Positions 9,881 through 51,629 of a DNA stretch of 64,000 bases are shown here, piece by piece (position 1 is the first letter of the stretch; each line of letters begins with the position of its first letter). The translations under genes and the position numbers were made by a program. This DNA is from Cristatella mucedo (Eukaryota > Bryozoa > Phylactolaemata > Cristatellidae): contig WPIO01000058.1 of NCBI GenBank assembly GCA_009760855.2, forward strand, positions 61,001 through 125,000, read 5' to 3'. The notes beneath the pieces are model-generated. The model was not told where the DNA came from and did no database searches. It saw nothing but the letters and a program-made list of their open reading frames with translations.

Positions 9881-10600
9881 TCTAGTTGATCGTGGCAAAC
9901 GCTTGGGAACTGGGTGGCTCTGCTAATCCACGCGACAAATACTTTCAAGTATATAGTAACGAATAGCGATAGCAGAAGGTCTCGGCGGAAGCCTGGTTGG
10001 AAACTACAGCCAGCAGAAGCAAGCTACAGGGCCTCTCGGTAACGTGCGACCATCTATCACTAAGTCAAGACTCGAGACTGGCTATTATCCACTGAGCTTT
10101 GACGAGCTTTCAACTTAGATCAGTTAAACCAAATTAGGCTACTTAATCCCCGCACTCCACTTATCAAGACCTAAGTAAAACTCAATTTCTGGTAGACCAG
10201 AGTGCAAACTTGAGCTCCAGGACTAGCCGCTTTGTACTTTTTATGCAGGGAAGGGCTGTGCTATCGCCGACCGTCGTCAGAGAGCAAGAGCCGAAAAAGG
10301 ACACGTTGGCAGATATTTGTAACGCCGAAGGCTCGGCGGGGTAAGCTTGACCTGCCGCTTACCTAGCGGCGTAGCCTATCGCCTAATGCCGTTCGGTGCG
10401 CGCCTACGCGCAATAAGCTGGCCGCCACGAAACGAGCGTTTCTGGCACTGACCTGCCTACCGTTACTAAAGGGGGTCGTGAGTCCGCGGCGTGAATTGGA
10501 AGCGAGACACACAGATTGGGGATTTTACTGAACTTTATTCGCAAGCGCACAAAGTCGCTGCGCGTCTAGTTCAGCTTTATCTCCACACTCCTCGCACGTT
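9881..10600. other. GC-rich spacer left of the tandem array
   Basis: GC-rich, CpG-containing DNA with short palindromic stretches such as CGCCTACGCGC near 10402. No ORF with a recognisable product. It could be a transposon 5' end or a spacer, but nothing settles it. Confidence 0.3.
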
Positions 10601-10601
10601 C

Positions 10602-11262
10602 TCAACTGCACCAACACTCGTGCGGAGGGAATACTCCTCCACACTAAGCGCGACCCGGACCCTAAACCCTAACCGGTGAACTAGGAATCCGTTCCCACCT
10701 GTGCCGAGGGAATACCCCAAACACGCCAACGTAAACACTCTTGCGGAGGGAATACTCCTCCGCACTGAAGCGCATACCGGAGTCTAAACCCTGACCGGTG
10801 AACTAGAACTCGGTTTCCACCAGTGCGACCGGAATACTCCACACACGCCAACTCAAGCACTCTTGCGGAGGAAATACTTCTTCACACTGGGGCTGCTTAC
10901 GTGTATAATGGGAAACGACCCAAATAGACGGAGCCCGAACCAGAGTCTAAACCCTGACCGGTGAACTAGAACTCGGTTTCCAACAGTGTGGCAGGAATAC
11001 TTCACACACGCCACCTCGAGCACTCTTGCGGAGGGAATACTTCTCCACACTGGGGCTGCTTACGAGTATAATGGGAAACGACCCAAATAGACGGAGCCTG
11101 AACCAGAGTCTAAACCCTGACCGGGAACTAGAACTCGGTTTCCACCAGTGCGGCAGGAATACTCCACACACGCCAACTCAAGCACTCCTGTGGAGAAAAT
11201 ACTTCTCCACACTGAAGCGCGAACCGGAGCCCAAACCCTACCCGGAGAACTAGGGCTCCACA
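10602..11262. repeat. Tandem array with 121- and 162-base units
   Basis: Five units start at the sequence TGCGGAGG or close variants at 10621, 10742, 10864, 11027 and 11189, so spacings are 121, 122, 163 and 162. The two longer units contain an extra block of about 41 bases (GGGGCTGCTTACG then TATAATGGGAAACGACCC). Every unit holds a CTAAACCCTGACC or CTAAACCCTAACC core and a TGCGGCAGGAATACTCCACAC-type segment. The last unit is shortened. All reading frames through the array are by-products of the repeat. Confidence 0.9.
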
Positions 11263-12705
11263 GACGCCAACTACGCCTAGCTCGCACCGGCAAAACCCTA
11301 TGCCGAGACCACGTGCTAGCGCGAAACACACAAAACACGAAAGAACACAAAATGCCAGCCCGGGCGCGATACGACCGTTTTCGGTGGAGTTCCACCGAAT
11401 CCTCTTAGAGCTGTCTCGTCCTGTCCCGTCCATCGTCGGCGGACAGCCCGCCCTCCTTCCTCGCTTTTAGAGAAACGAGTGCCCGACGGCGTCGAGGCGC
11501 AGAGCCGGACCAAAGACAAAAGACACGAGGCAAAAGACCCAGAGCGAGCGTCGCTCGACTCTTAAATACTTGGCTGAGACAATGGGGCAAGAGCCCAGTG
11601 GTATTGGGCCCGACACCATGGCCCATTACGGTAAGGAACTAATACTGGCACTAGGCCACTGGAATGTCCCCTCTGTCCAGCTTGAATGGCGAATGGGTTC
11701 CACACGATTCTTTTTGGACAGAGTGATGGCGAGGGTTGACAGGCCAGTCAATATCAATCAGTCGCTCCCGCGGGTATCGGACCAATTCTAAAGGCCGACT
11801 CGCCACCGCTGGTCAGGGAGCTTCCTGGCTTGCTCTTAAGCGCTTCCTCTCTAACCGCACTGACGCTCCTCTCTGCTCACTGCAACCGCACTGACGCTCC
11901 TCTCTGGCTCACTGCTCCAGGACAAAGGGGCTCTAGCCCGGCGCCGAACAGCTCTTGTTCGCGCTAAAATTCAGCCAAGGCCAGCAGGGCGCTACATATT
12001 TCTACACAGATGTGTAGCGACCAAGTTGCTTGGTGAGTTGCTCCTTTTATCGCTGTGATATGAAGCAGCTGTGGGTGAGCTTTGCAGCATGTTCGTGTCG
12101 GCCTGTACCGTCCAAGTGCAGAACCCATAGGACTGGCGGCCAGCGATGCCCAAGTGGTTCGGAGCCACACATCCGTGGTGTCAAGCTGCACGCCGGACAC
12201 TGGAGCAGCACAATGGAGCACTGTGGATAGTTGGGCAGGCGACACCGGAGGAGCACCAAGACCGCATGCCACAAAGTCTCCGGTGGAGCCACCAGCTGTC
12301 ATGGCTGTGAGTTTAGCATCAGTATCGTGTTAGAACCCGGGTAGTGTGCTTTAACTGTGGTGTAAGACTAGCCCGTACTGAATTACTTGCATTGCCTCGA
12401 AGAACGCTACGTACCCATTCACCGATTATGCAATACAACTCGGGCTTTCAGAGTTCCTAAGTCTGGTCGTGCCGAGCCGTCGTTCGTAAGACGGATGCTT
12501 TCGCTGCCTATCAAGGACTTTATCCTATCGAGTGCTTTCACTGCCTATCGACCTGCTGTGCTCTGCCAAATTCCCTTTCAAACCAGGCGCTCCATGGATA
12601 CTTTCAAGAGAAATTAAGTAATTAGGGTAATAAAGATACTTCGTCAGGCATCCTTTCGTGGCCGTGCACACATTCAGTTTAGAGAATGTGAACTATGGGT
12701 AAGCG
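11263..12705. other. GC-rich spacer right of the tandem array
   Basis: No gene recognised. It carries a short direct repeat (ACCGCACTGACGCTCCTCTCT at about 11855 and 11886). Several frames of 60-110 codons overlap on both strands at 11964-12333, as expected in GC-rich non-coding DNA. The block as a whole, with the array, could be the 5' region of a transposon or an intergenic spacer. Confidence 0.35.
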
Positions 12706-12710
12706 AAATA

Positions 12711-12850
12711 CAAAATAATAATAATAATAAGCAGAAGAAGAATCCGTTTGCTATAGAGCCCTCAGTGAACTCCATCTCTTTCTAGGCACTTTACAATTGC
12801 TGCAAAGAAAGCACAATCACATGGTTAGAGCATAAAAGAATGGAACTAAT
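12711..12850 (-). mobile_element. LINE A 3' end, short copy
   Basis: Begins with ATAATAATAATAATAA and continues with the family A 3' hairpin in reverse (AGAGCCCTCAGTGAACTCCATCTC…CTAGGCACTTTA), then diverged 3' untranslated sequence. It is severely 5' truncated, and more diverged than the copy at 6812. Confidence 0.8.
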
Positions 12851-12995
12851 CAAAACATTCATAAGCACAGGTGATGAGCGGCCGACCACCAGACTCTGCT
12901 CTTCCCCCAGACTTGCCTAACAGGGCGTGCCAGGCGGCCTGGGGTCCAACCTGCCCCTCAGTCTTCCTGTGGTAAGCTTAAAACGTACAAAAAAA

Positions 12996-13155
12996 TATTA
13001 GTTGATTCAGCAGCCTCTTTTGTATAGCGACAGAAGACTCCTCGCGGCTATAACCACCACTTGCAGTAGCAATAAAGGATCGCCTACCGGAGGATTCGAA
13101 CCCTCGATCTCGGGATCGTAAAAGTAACCGCCTTACCTGGTGTGTCATTAGCTGC
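12996..13155 (-). mobile_element. SINE1, copy c
   Basis: The body (TGATTCAGCAGCCTCTTTTG start on the plus strand) and B-box (GGTTCGAATCC on the minus strand) are clear. A few bases between the boxes are deleted compared with copy a. Confidence 0.8.
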
Positions 13156-13214
13156 CTCTGGCAAGTTGTGGTCAAGGTCTGGCCTCTTCCTCTGCTAATT
13201 ACTATACCTTTGTA

Positions 13215-13720
13215 TGCATGCAAAATAGGCTGGAGTCAGAGCCTATGGAGCTGCTTACCAAGGACGAACATCATCCCTTCTCGATTTCTGCAACTCACTT
13301 CTTGCTGGTATACCGGCCTGTGCAATCAGGCACTTACAGTTGGTGCAATACTCAGCAGCCAGACTTGTCTGTCGTGAGCAGTAAAGCTGCCGCGTCGCAC
13401 CACGTGTCGCCGACCTGCAATGACTTGTTATCAAGCAGCACATCGAATCGAGGTTCTGGCCATTCACTTTCACGTTATTTTAATCACTTGCTCCGGTCAA
13501 CAAATCGGAATTACTCCCTCATTAGGCCAGGCATCATACCACCCACACTTCTTACTTAACTCGTTTAGCTGTTCCTCTGACCGACCTCAAACTCTTTGGA
13601 GACTGTTCCTGCAGTTCTTATGCTCTCTACAGTTCTTATGCTCTTAATGCTCTCAAGTTTAGCACTTACTCCCAGCTCATGTCACGGCATACCCTGACTT
13701 AATGACATAAAAAAGAAGCA
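13215..13720 (+). mobile_element. LINE A C-terminal domain, degenerate
   Basis: Plus-strand remnant showing in broken frames the family A blocks [19 protein letters not shown] and A-A-R-L-V-C, then V-I-K-Q-H-I-E. At least three stops or frameshifts, and no 3' tail. An old copy. Confidence 0.7.
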
Positions 13721-16700
13721 AAAAACCTACCTGTTCCTCACATCATTAGCTGGGTCCATGTCAATTGTCCTTGGTACACTTATGAGTTCTGACACTCTGC
13801 ATGCTATCACTAACCAATTGACGTGCTTCCTTTGCAGCATATGTAAAGGGCAAAGATAGCATTTAGTTCTCTTTTTGCAGCATACAACTGTCTCATCAGT
13901 ATTATGCCTCGTCCTTCTACGATTCGAAATGGAGCAATGGAGGGACTATCGATTCATTAATTTTTTCGTGGTGTTTGGCTGCACTTATGTAGTTGGGTGT
14001 GCTACCCGGCCCTGAACGGTTTTCAGTACATGAGCAGCTCAACTGCACCGCTACTTTTGCAATGAGCTTGTTGTCCAGGACTGGCAATGCATTGAGGCAC
14101 ATACAATCTTATGGCGACCACTGAGCGAGCTGAGGACTATGCATGCCTGTGCATGAACTCAGACGACGAGCTCGATCAGGCATGCTATAGAGTACTCGCA
14201 CAAGGGCTTGATAACTGCATCGGATGCAGCCTCGCTCGTCTACTTCCTCAACAGTGACAAGCTGAGTATGGTGAGCGAAGCAGTCGAGCGAATCAGCACT
14301 GTCAGAGCTTTCACTCACAATTATGTGTGTAACTGTGCCTCTCACCTTGGCTTTTACTGCCAACACGTTAAATTAGGGGGCATTACTGGTGTCTGAACTG
14401 TAAATTCCCCGTGCTCGGTCCATTTACTGTGGGTGCTGCTGCAGGAAGCTGGATGTACAGCAGTTCTCGTCCGTCTAATAAGTGAATGCAAGAACTCCAC
14501 TATTACTCGAAACGTCCTTGTTGCTATCGTCAACTTGTCGCTGCTACCGGCCTGCCAGCCAGAATTAGCAGCAGTAATCCCACTAATAGCAACATAGCTA
14601 TATCTTCTTATTAATCGTAGAAGCACGGCCTGACGAAACAGGTGAACCGGTCTGCAACCTTACGGCAAGTGTAACCTTCTACCTGCATTTCAGTTAGCAC
14701 GGTACTAACAATCGCCGTCCAGCTTTAACTAAAATCTAGAGACATGCTGTTACCGCTGTTTTTAGGCTATCATATCCAACTTGGTGAAAGTGCTGGGAGG
14801 CAAGAGACCATACCGATGCGACAAAAGCAGTTACTGCCAAAGTGCTGACAAACCTCTCATCGGCTATTGATCGACACAGTCACTTCACGTCCTTTGTTCA
14901 GCGATTGTTTGACCATGCACTGGAAATAAAAACTCACCTCGGGCGTGGGTCTGCACATACTGCGAAAACTGGTCAACTTGTCATGCAACGCATCCATGCT
15001 GATAGTATTACTGTCAGCTAATGTATGTAAAGAGGGCAAAACACATGACGAATACCTTACTACCGTCTATCAGCAGAATATGGTCTGCCTGCTACGGCTC
15101 TAATGCCCTTAAGTGTGATACTGAAATGCCTCAAGATGTCTGCACTATCTTTGTTACAGGTGCAATCAGCTTATTTGAACCGAATGCTCAGCAGTGAAGA
15201 TGGGCGCATCGTCTTGCGATGCACTATGTTGTTAGCTAACGTGATGATGAACATATATTATGCAACGTGAAGCAGACTCGATGAAAATCCCTCCCATTCT
15301 GTTTAGCACGATATATGGGAAACGTGAGGAAAGAACTGGACGTTGCTCTGCAGTCCATTAGTTCTACCACCGACGACTTTAAGCAACAAGACATAAACAT
15401 GAGGCAGTGAATAAACAACTACAGTAAACAGTATCCGGATCAGCTTTATTTCTATGCCACAAAACCGCTGCCACAACTGCTGTTGCAGGCTTAGCTTTAT
15501 CTCTTTCCTTTCACCCAAGCTGATCACCTAGTAATGCAGCCAAAATGGCAGTATTTTCAGCTCTTGCTTTTATCTTCTTTCAGTGTGACGGTTCTATTGA
15601 AAATCAGCTAAAAAGAAAAGGAACAAATGTTCGAGAGTTATACAAATGAGACGAAGCAGGATGTACTGCTCCTATAAACAGGCAAGAATGCATTCATTCT
15701 CAGGACTGTTGGACGTTCCATGGGAAACACCATCTGCACTCTGTTTAAAAGCATCGTGGTATGGGGATTACGCGATGGAATGACAAAAGAGAATTGCGTT
15801 CGTATCCCATTGCGATAACGGTGACAATTAAGGTGAAACACTATAAATCAGTTTTGCTCCTGACTCATACCAAGAGTAAATACTGACAAGAAATTGCCTG
15901 CCAACAATTTAAAAGTGGCTGTGAAAGAAAACATAGTTTTAAAACATGCTAAACTAAGAAACAGCCGTAACATTTAGCTTAATGGTCCATATAAATGACT
16001 GCTTGTCAGATCAGTATCCTCGATCATCTTGATCAGATTGTGTAAGGTATCCCCATCTCTTAGTTAACTAAGTCACAAGGACAAAGAGTGAGTTATGCTG
16101 GAGTTTTCTACAGTGCACTTGAAGCCAACGCGGACTACGGTGGGCATTCTGTAGCCAACAGACTTAATCTCATGAAACAAAGAGACAGAGAGAAGCATAG
16201 CTGAGTCCGAAGGGCAGTCGAGGGGGTGAGTAGCTTGGAAGTAGCAGCTCAGGACGGCTGGAAAAGAAAGGTCACAGTCGGCAGCATGAGAGTAGTCGTT
16301 GCGAAATAATTGTGGAAGTGAGCACTACATTCTAGAACCGGCCAGCAGTTTCAAGACATAAGGCGACAGGCCAGAAGTATTCCTTTTTGGAGTGTAATGA
16401 GCACTGGCATTTCTCGAGGGTCACCACTGCAAGACTCGAGTGAGGGTTTTTCACAATCGTCACTACATGAATGTTACGAGGAGGCACAAGTATTTACAGA
16501 ATATGTTTTAAAAGGCCAATACTGACCAATTCATAAATAAAAGTTCGTTTTGGTAAATTAGCACACGCCCAAAGAAACATTAAATGCAAACGAAGTTAAA
16601 GCAAATTTACTAGGTCAAGCATCTGAACCTATCCACATCCTGCCCTATGCTTTCTTGTATAGGCCAAACTTTATTTGCTAGGAAAAACAAGAAAGAGATG

Positions 16701-17160
16701 TGTGACAGTGCCGTCTTATAATAAATATACAGGCTCAGCTGACAGCTCGAGTGAGAAATCGTGTACTGGGGCCACAATGGTGATCCTAATAAAAGTGAAG
16801 GTATTGATTATTGGAATGACAATACCATTGTCTTTAGACAGTCTGAATGTTTCAAGAAGGCACAAAGTGGAAACCTCAACTGAACGAGCAAGATCACCTC
16901 TGTCTGTGCACCCACCCAGTGGCTTCATTTCTGTACCATTAGCTGCTGGCCCAGTTCAATAACAAATCAACAGGCCAGTCTTATGAAACGCTAAGCCCCA
17001 ATTGGCAGTTGTCCACAGGTTAAAACTGAGCAACAGGGCTCGAGCTGAATATTGTAAAATTTCAAATTAAGTTGAGAAAACTCCAACCGTCCACAACGAG
17101 TGGAAATGGCCTCAGATAGGTGAGGCTTTCCAAAGGCCTGTGTGAGCTTGCCTTAACAGT
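13721..17160. other. No recognised gene
   Basis: Mixed-composition DNA with frames up to 95 codons on both strands (for example 14109-14626 minus, 16675-16962 plus). None has a motif I can name, and they overlap each other in opposite directions. It may be intergenic or contain untranslated regions of a minus-strand gene. Confidence 0.3.
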
Positions 17161-17164
17161 TATC

Positions 17165-17457
17165 TACACCAGCTCATTCCTCCCGAGTTTCTCGAAAAAT
17201 GGTATCCAACAGCAATAGACTTCCACGCATTTCTCATATTTTGTTTTAAAGATCAGATCCTCACAGTTCTTATGTATGCAAGCCTGCTGCTTGGGATCCA
17301 GGTCAATAATCAGCTGATTTTTCGGGAACTACCGTGTCAGGAAAGACCTTCTAAACCTCCGCAATAGACCTCGAGCTTGTGTGGCATATTTCTTCACCTT
17401 ACCCGTAAGCTTCGGAACATTGCTGTCTGCTTCCGGATCAAACTTTAAAATATACAG
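17165..17457 (-). other. Possible terminal exons of an unassigned minus-strand gene
   Basis: On the minus strand a stretch begins after a CAG at 17458 and reads LYILKFDPEADSNVPKLTGK, followed by a possible GTGAAG donor. After a short gap, a frame opening at a TAG or CAG (about 17311-17326) reads LIIDLDPKQQACIHKNCEDL and continues to EKLGRNELV and a stop at about 17165. Amino-acid content looks protein-like, and both pieces share one phase. I do not recognise the product. Chance remains possible. Confidence 0.25.
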
Positions 17458-18959
17458 CTGGCATGTAGGCCAGTGTAACCACTTACGTATTCTGACCAAA
17501 TCGATTTGCAGTGTGCAAATGTTACCACTATTCACCTGACCAGCTAATTCAATTCAACTTCACTCTTGAAATTAATGAAGCACGAGAATGTGACAGCAGA
17601 TCCTAAACAATTGCCTTAAATAGTAAAAAGGCAGATTGAGTAGCTACTAAATTTGCAGACAATGAAGGATACAGCAGCTCCCACAAACAAAAAGATACCA
17701 GTACACAACCAACTAGTACGACCAGTACACAGCCGATTCCTGACTGAGTCTAGGAAACGATGCCAGCCAGCCAGGCGGAGGTTGATGCCATACATGGCAG
17801 TTGCAATTAGCACAATTATAAGTGAAATTTAATCTGAACTGATCCCAGCACACTGCAACATCACCACTTCGACGTGCACCCTCTTTTCCGACTGCTGCGG
17901 CTACTGACTTTATCTCTTAAGTTCATCTCATTATCTGAGAAAATGAATGCCCCTCAACACCTCACATCTATAGTTCTTAATACATACCTCGAATTGCTGC
18001 TGATGAAAGCTAACATAGTAAAAACGTCCTTAACCTAAGGTTTTCTCGTTGTAAACTTTGAAGAGGAAAATGGACAGGCCACTAATTAATAAATCTACAC
18101 CGGTGCACAAGAACTTAAATAGCAAACTTAAAATAAGTTGTAGAACTAATTATTCTACGGACACATTTCTCATAAATATTGACTTAAACACTGCCGTTCT
18201 ACTAGTACTGTATTTTCTCAATAGCAACAGCATAATTGATCGTAACATTTTTCTTTAGCAGGTATCTTCTAACCCGGCTATTACTGGCAATGCATTTAAC
18301 GTTTAAAATCTATCTTGGATGGGAGATTTCAGAGCACATCTGTCAATTTCCACTAGGTCCCTTTTTAGGGGTAAAGTGCTTGCAAATCGCAATCCAGATA
18401 GTGATTGCAAGCTATACAGTGAGCCATCTTCGATTGGTTGCTGTAAGAAGGCGTGATCGCTGCTAAAGATTTTCTGACACTGAGGCAGGTAAATTAACTA
18501 AACTTTAATGGCAAACGATTATCTAATGAGCCTTTGAAGTCTAGGCGACCCCCAGGGATCTGTTATAGGTCCACTTCAGTTCACAAATATATCCTTCCTC
18601 TAGCAGATGTAACTGCCCAGCACAATCCTGACTGTCATTACAATGCAAGTAACTAAATAACGAGACTGTTTAACCATCGATCCTTACTCTGCTCATTTTC
18701 AATCACTGACTACTGGCTCATGCAGGCACCAATCCCCCATGCAATTATCTCCAATATTGTGACCCTATCCAAGTACTGCCTACTTCAGCTGCACTACTAA
18801 TTCTTTGATCGCTTGCTCCGGGTGCAAACCCCAAAAAACTGATAAAACCAAGGAATGAGATCGTCAACCCAACAACTTTAATTCGGGCTCCACTGCCAAT
18901 AGCTCTTAGCTGACCACGCCTGCTTGAGCCACCAAAGTTCTTACAGTAACTGACCTTAC

Positions 18960-19189
18960 CTTCGTATGCCTTCTCCATATTTTCTTCCCGAGGCACTTCT
19001 ATGTCAACTAGTGTGATGGTCTGTAGGGGACCGTGGCCCCAGGTCAATCGACTTTCGGTTACAGGTTGGTCACCAGTACATGGACGAATATCATTAATGT
19101 ATGCTTCCATCTGCCACTCTCCCTCAGCATTGACATGCCTCAACAGATCAATAGCCTTAACAAATGTAACCCTTTTGTCCGGGATGACA
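18960..19189 (-). CDS. Unassigned internal exon
   Basis: Minus-strand stretch with a strong acceptor (TGCCTCTTTCTAG before 19189) and a strong donor (GTAAGG after 18960). It is open for 76 codons in the phase that starts VIPDKRVTFVKAIDLLRHVN and includes EGEWQMEAYINDIRP and LQTITLVDIEVP. Entry phase is 2 and exit phase 1. This does not join to the last placed exon of the synthetase gene, which ends in phase 0. It looks like a true exon of another, or a rearranged, minus-strand gene. Product not recognised. Confidence 0.4.
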
Positions 19190-19651
19190 CTAGAAAGAGG
19201 CAGTCCTCGTTGTCACACAAACATTAAGATCATCTCATTCTATTCGCGCTCCATTTCACAACCTTCCACTTCGTCGTTTTCTTCAGCACTGTCACCACTT
19301 GGTTGAGTCAACTTATCAGATGGACTCGGTCCGGCCCAAAGCTACCTCCTTGGTATCCAATGGTTCTAGGCGACACTGGGAAAAGAAATTGCCAACTGGC
19401 AAGTCGGAGAGGAAAATAACCAGACGGGTAAACCAAGCTATAAAAAAAAGACATTACAAGCTGCCAACATAGCATCAGATTTGTTTTCATCTGCTGGAGA
19501 CTCATTACCTTTGCTGTACAAGCTGTGTACTATCGGTGCTTGCAGTAGAATGTATTCAACACGGCATGAAACCAAGTCAGGTCATCACAGTTCCACAAAA
19601 AATTGAACGATATAACTCATACGTTTGAAAGAACTAAGAATACATCCATAC

Positions 19652-50390
<30,739 letters not shown>

Positions 50391-50553
50391 TTTCCGGGTT
50401 GAAGGTGAAAGGTACATCCGGGTCTCGGCCTGGCCCGCTCGTCGTCGTGAAACGCATCTTATTGACGGCAGTCCGAACCCCGAAGCGTGTTGTTCCACTG
50501 TAGTGGTTTAGCGCGCTCAGACGTTGTGGATACCACTACCGTCGAAGCCAAAC
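50391..50553. promoter_or_regulatory. Shared bidirectional promoter region, QARS1 / Bcl-2 gene
   Basis: Only 163 bases separate the two divergent start codons, so both 5' untranslated regions and promoters must lie here or overlap into the first exons. The stretch is GC-rich with CpGs (CTGGCCCGCTCGTCGTCGTG near 50430) and has no clear TATA box, as is usual for bidirectional housekeeping promoters. Exact start sites are not visible. Confidence 0.6.
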
Positions 50554-51629
50554 ATGAATAACAACGACATGGAGGCACAGCTTGTGGATGATTACGTTGA
50601 CTATAGACTGCGTAAGGCCGGTTTTAAGTGGAAATCCAGGCGGTCTGTGGCGTCGGAACCTACTGCCGTTATGCGGACACTGAGGCAGCTGAGCGATGAG
50701 TTTGAAGTGCGGTATACTCGGACATTTGACGAACTGAATCGACATATCGTGATTACGAAAGAAACCGCCCGCGATACCTTTGCTAACGTCGTTAACGAAC
50801 TCTTTATCGACGGTATCAAGTGGGGTCGGATAGTCGGACTTTTTTCATTCACTGCTAAGCTGGCACTGCAAGCCATGGAAAAAGAGGACGAAGACCTAGT
50901 TAACAACCTCGTCGACTGGTCAACGCAGTACGTCAGCTCAAGCCTGCTATCTTGGATTAGCCAGCATGGCGGCTGGGTACGTTCTTTTTAAACTGCTTCC
51001 GCCAGCCCTCGGTCTTGCCTCTTCGCTCTGTTAGTAGCATCGCTTCAGCCCGCTCTTACTTTGATGTGTGCCGCTTATCGATTTTCGTTGCGCTAGGTCT
51101 CATGAGAAATGTGAATGCGTGCTAATGCCAACGTTCTTCGTGTATGCCACGGTGGGGGGGGGCTGCGATCGTCCCACGAGTCCCAGCCCTGTGCAACCGG
51201 ATATGTAAAGCAGTTAGTTCATTGCTAGCATAGTCACGTTTATTAACGGGTTCGTTAGACCCGGTATTTGCTATTACGGTTACGGTGGTAGCAGCGTCCT
51301 CATTGCAGCCATGATGGTGCATCGATCAATATCTCGTCGGCACCTGCTATAAAGCTTTTAGTATGCTTTCTGCCCATCTTCTGCTTTGTTCTCATGCCGA
51401 GGCGTGGCCGCCTGCTGCTACGATGCTTGACGTTGGCGATCGTTATCATTCTTGGCGCTCATTACGTGACTCAATGGGTTATTGCTTGTAGGAGGGACTG
51501 GTGGACTTCTACGGGGGATCTGGCATTTTAAATGAAAACGAGTACCATTGGCCGTCATGGAGCAGCCTCTGCAGTTACGTCCCAAATGGTATGCAGGCCC
51601 TGTGCCGTGCTATCATGCAGAACACCTAG
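50554..51629 (+). CDS. Bcl-2 family apoptosis regulator, two exons
   Basis: Exons 50554-50976 and 51492-51629, intron GTACGT…TGTAG in phase 0, giving 186 residues. These proteins control outer mitochondrial membrane permeability by binding BH3 helices. An N-terminal BH4-like helix (QLVDDYVDYRLRKAGF, about residues 9-24) comes first. BH3 (MRTLRQLSDEFEVRYTRTF) follows, then BH1 (NELFIDGIKWGRIVGLFSF) with the glycine-arginine that holds BH3 ligands. BH2 (SWISQHGGW / EGLVDFYG) spans the splice site. The intron after G-G-W is at the classic position of the family. All four BH regions point to a pro-survival (Bcl-2/Bcl-XL type) member. The start ATG at 50554 precedes MNNNDMEAQLVDDY. The tail after BH2 is short, with tryptophans and one arginine, and no clear membrane anchor. 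An AATAAA at about 51764 may be the polyadenylation signal. Confidence 0.93.

Noticed and set aside
10602-11262. CRISPR array
   Set aside because: Units are over 120 bases with no short repeat plus unique spacer pattern, and the genome is eukaryotic.
10577-11433. Several overlapping frames of 60-110 codons as genes
   Set aside because: They follow the tandem repeat in all phases and on both strands; repeat structure explains them.
9881-12705. Ribosomal RNA spacer
   Set aside because: GC-rich with tandem units like a spacer, but no 18S or 28S sequence is visible on either side.
19227-19306. Terminal QARS1 exon
   Set aside because: In phase and ends in a stop, but lacks the conserved C-terminal residues and has a weak polypyrimidine tract.
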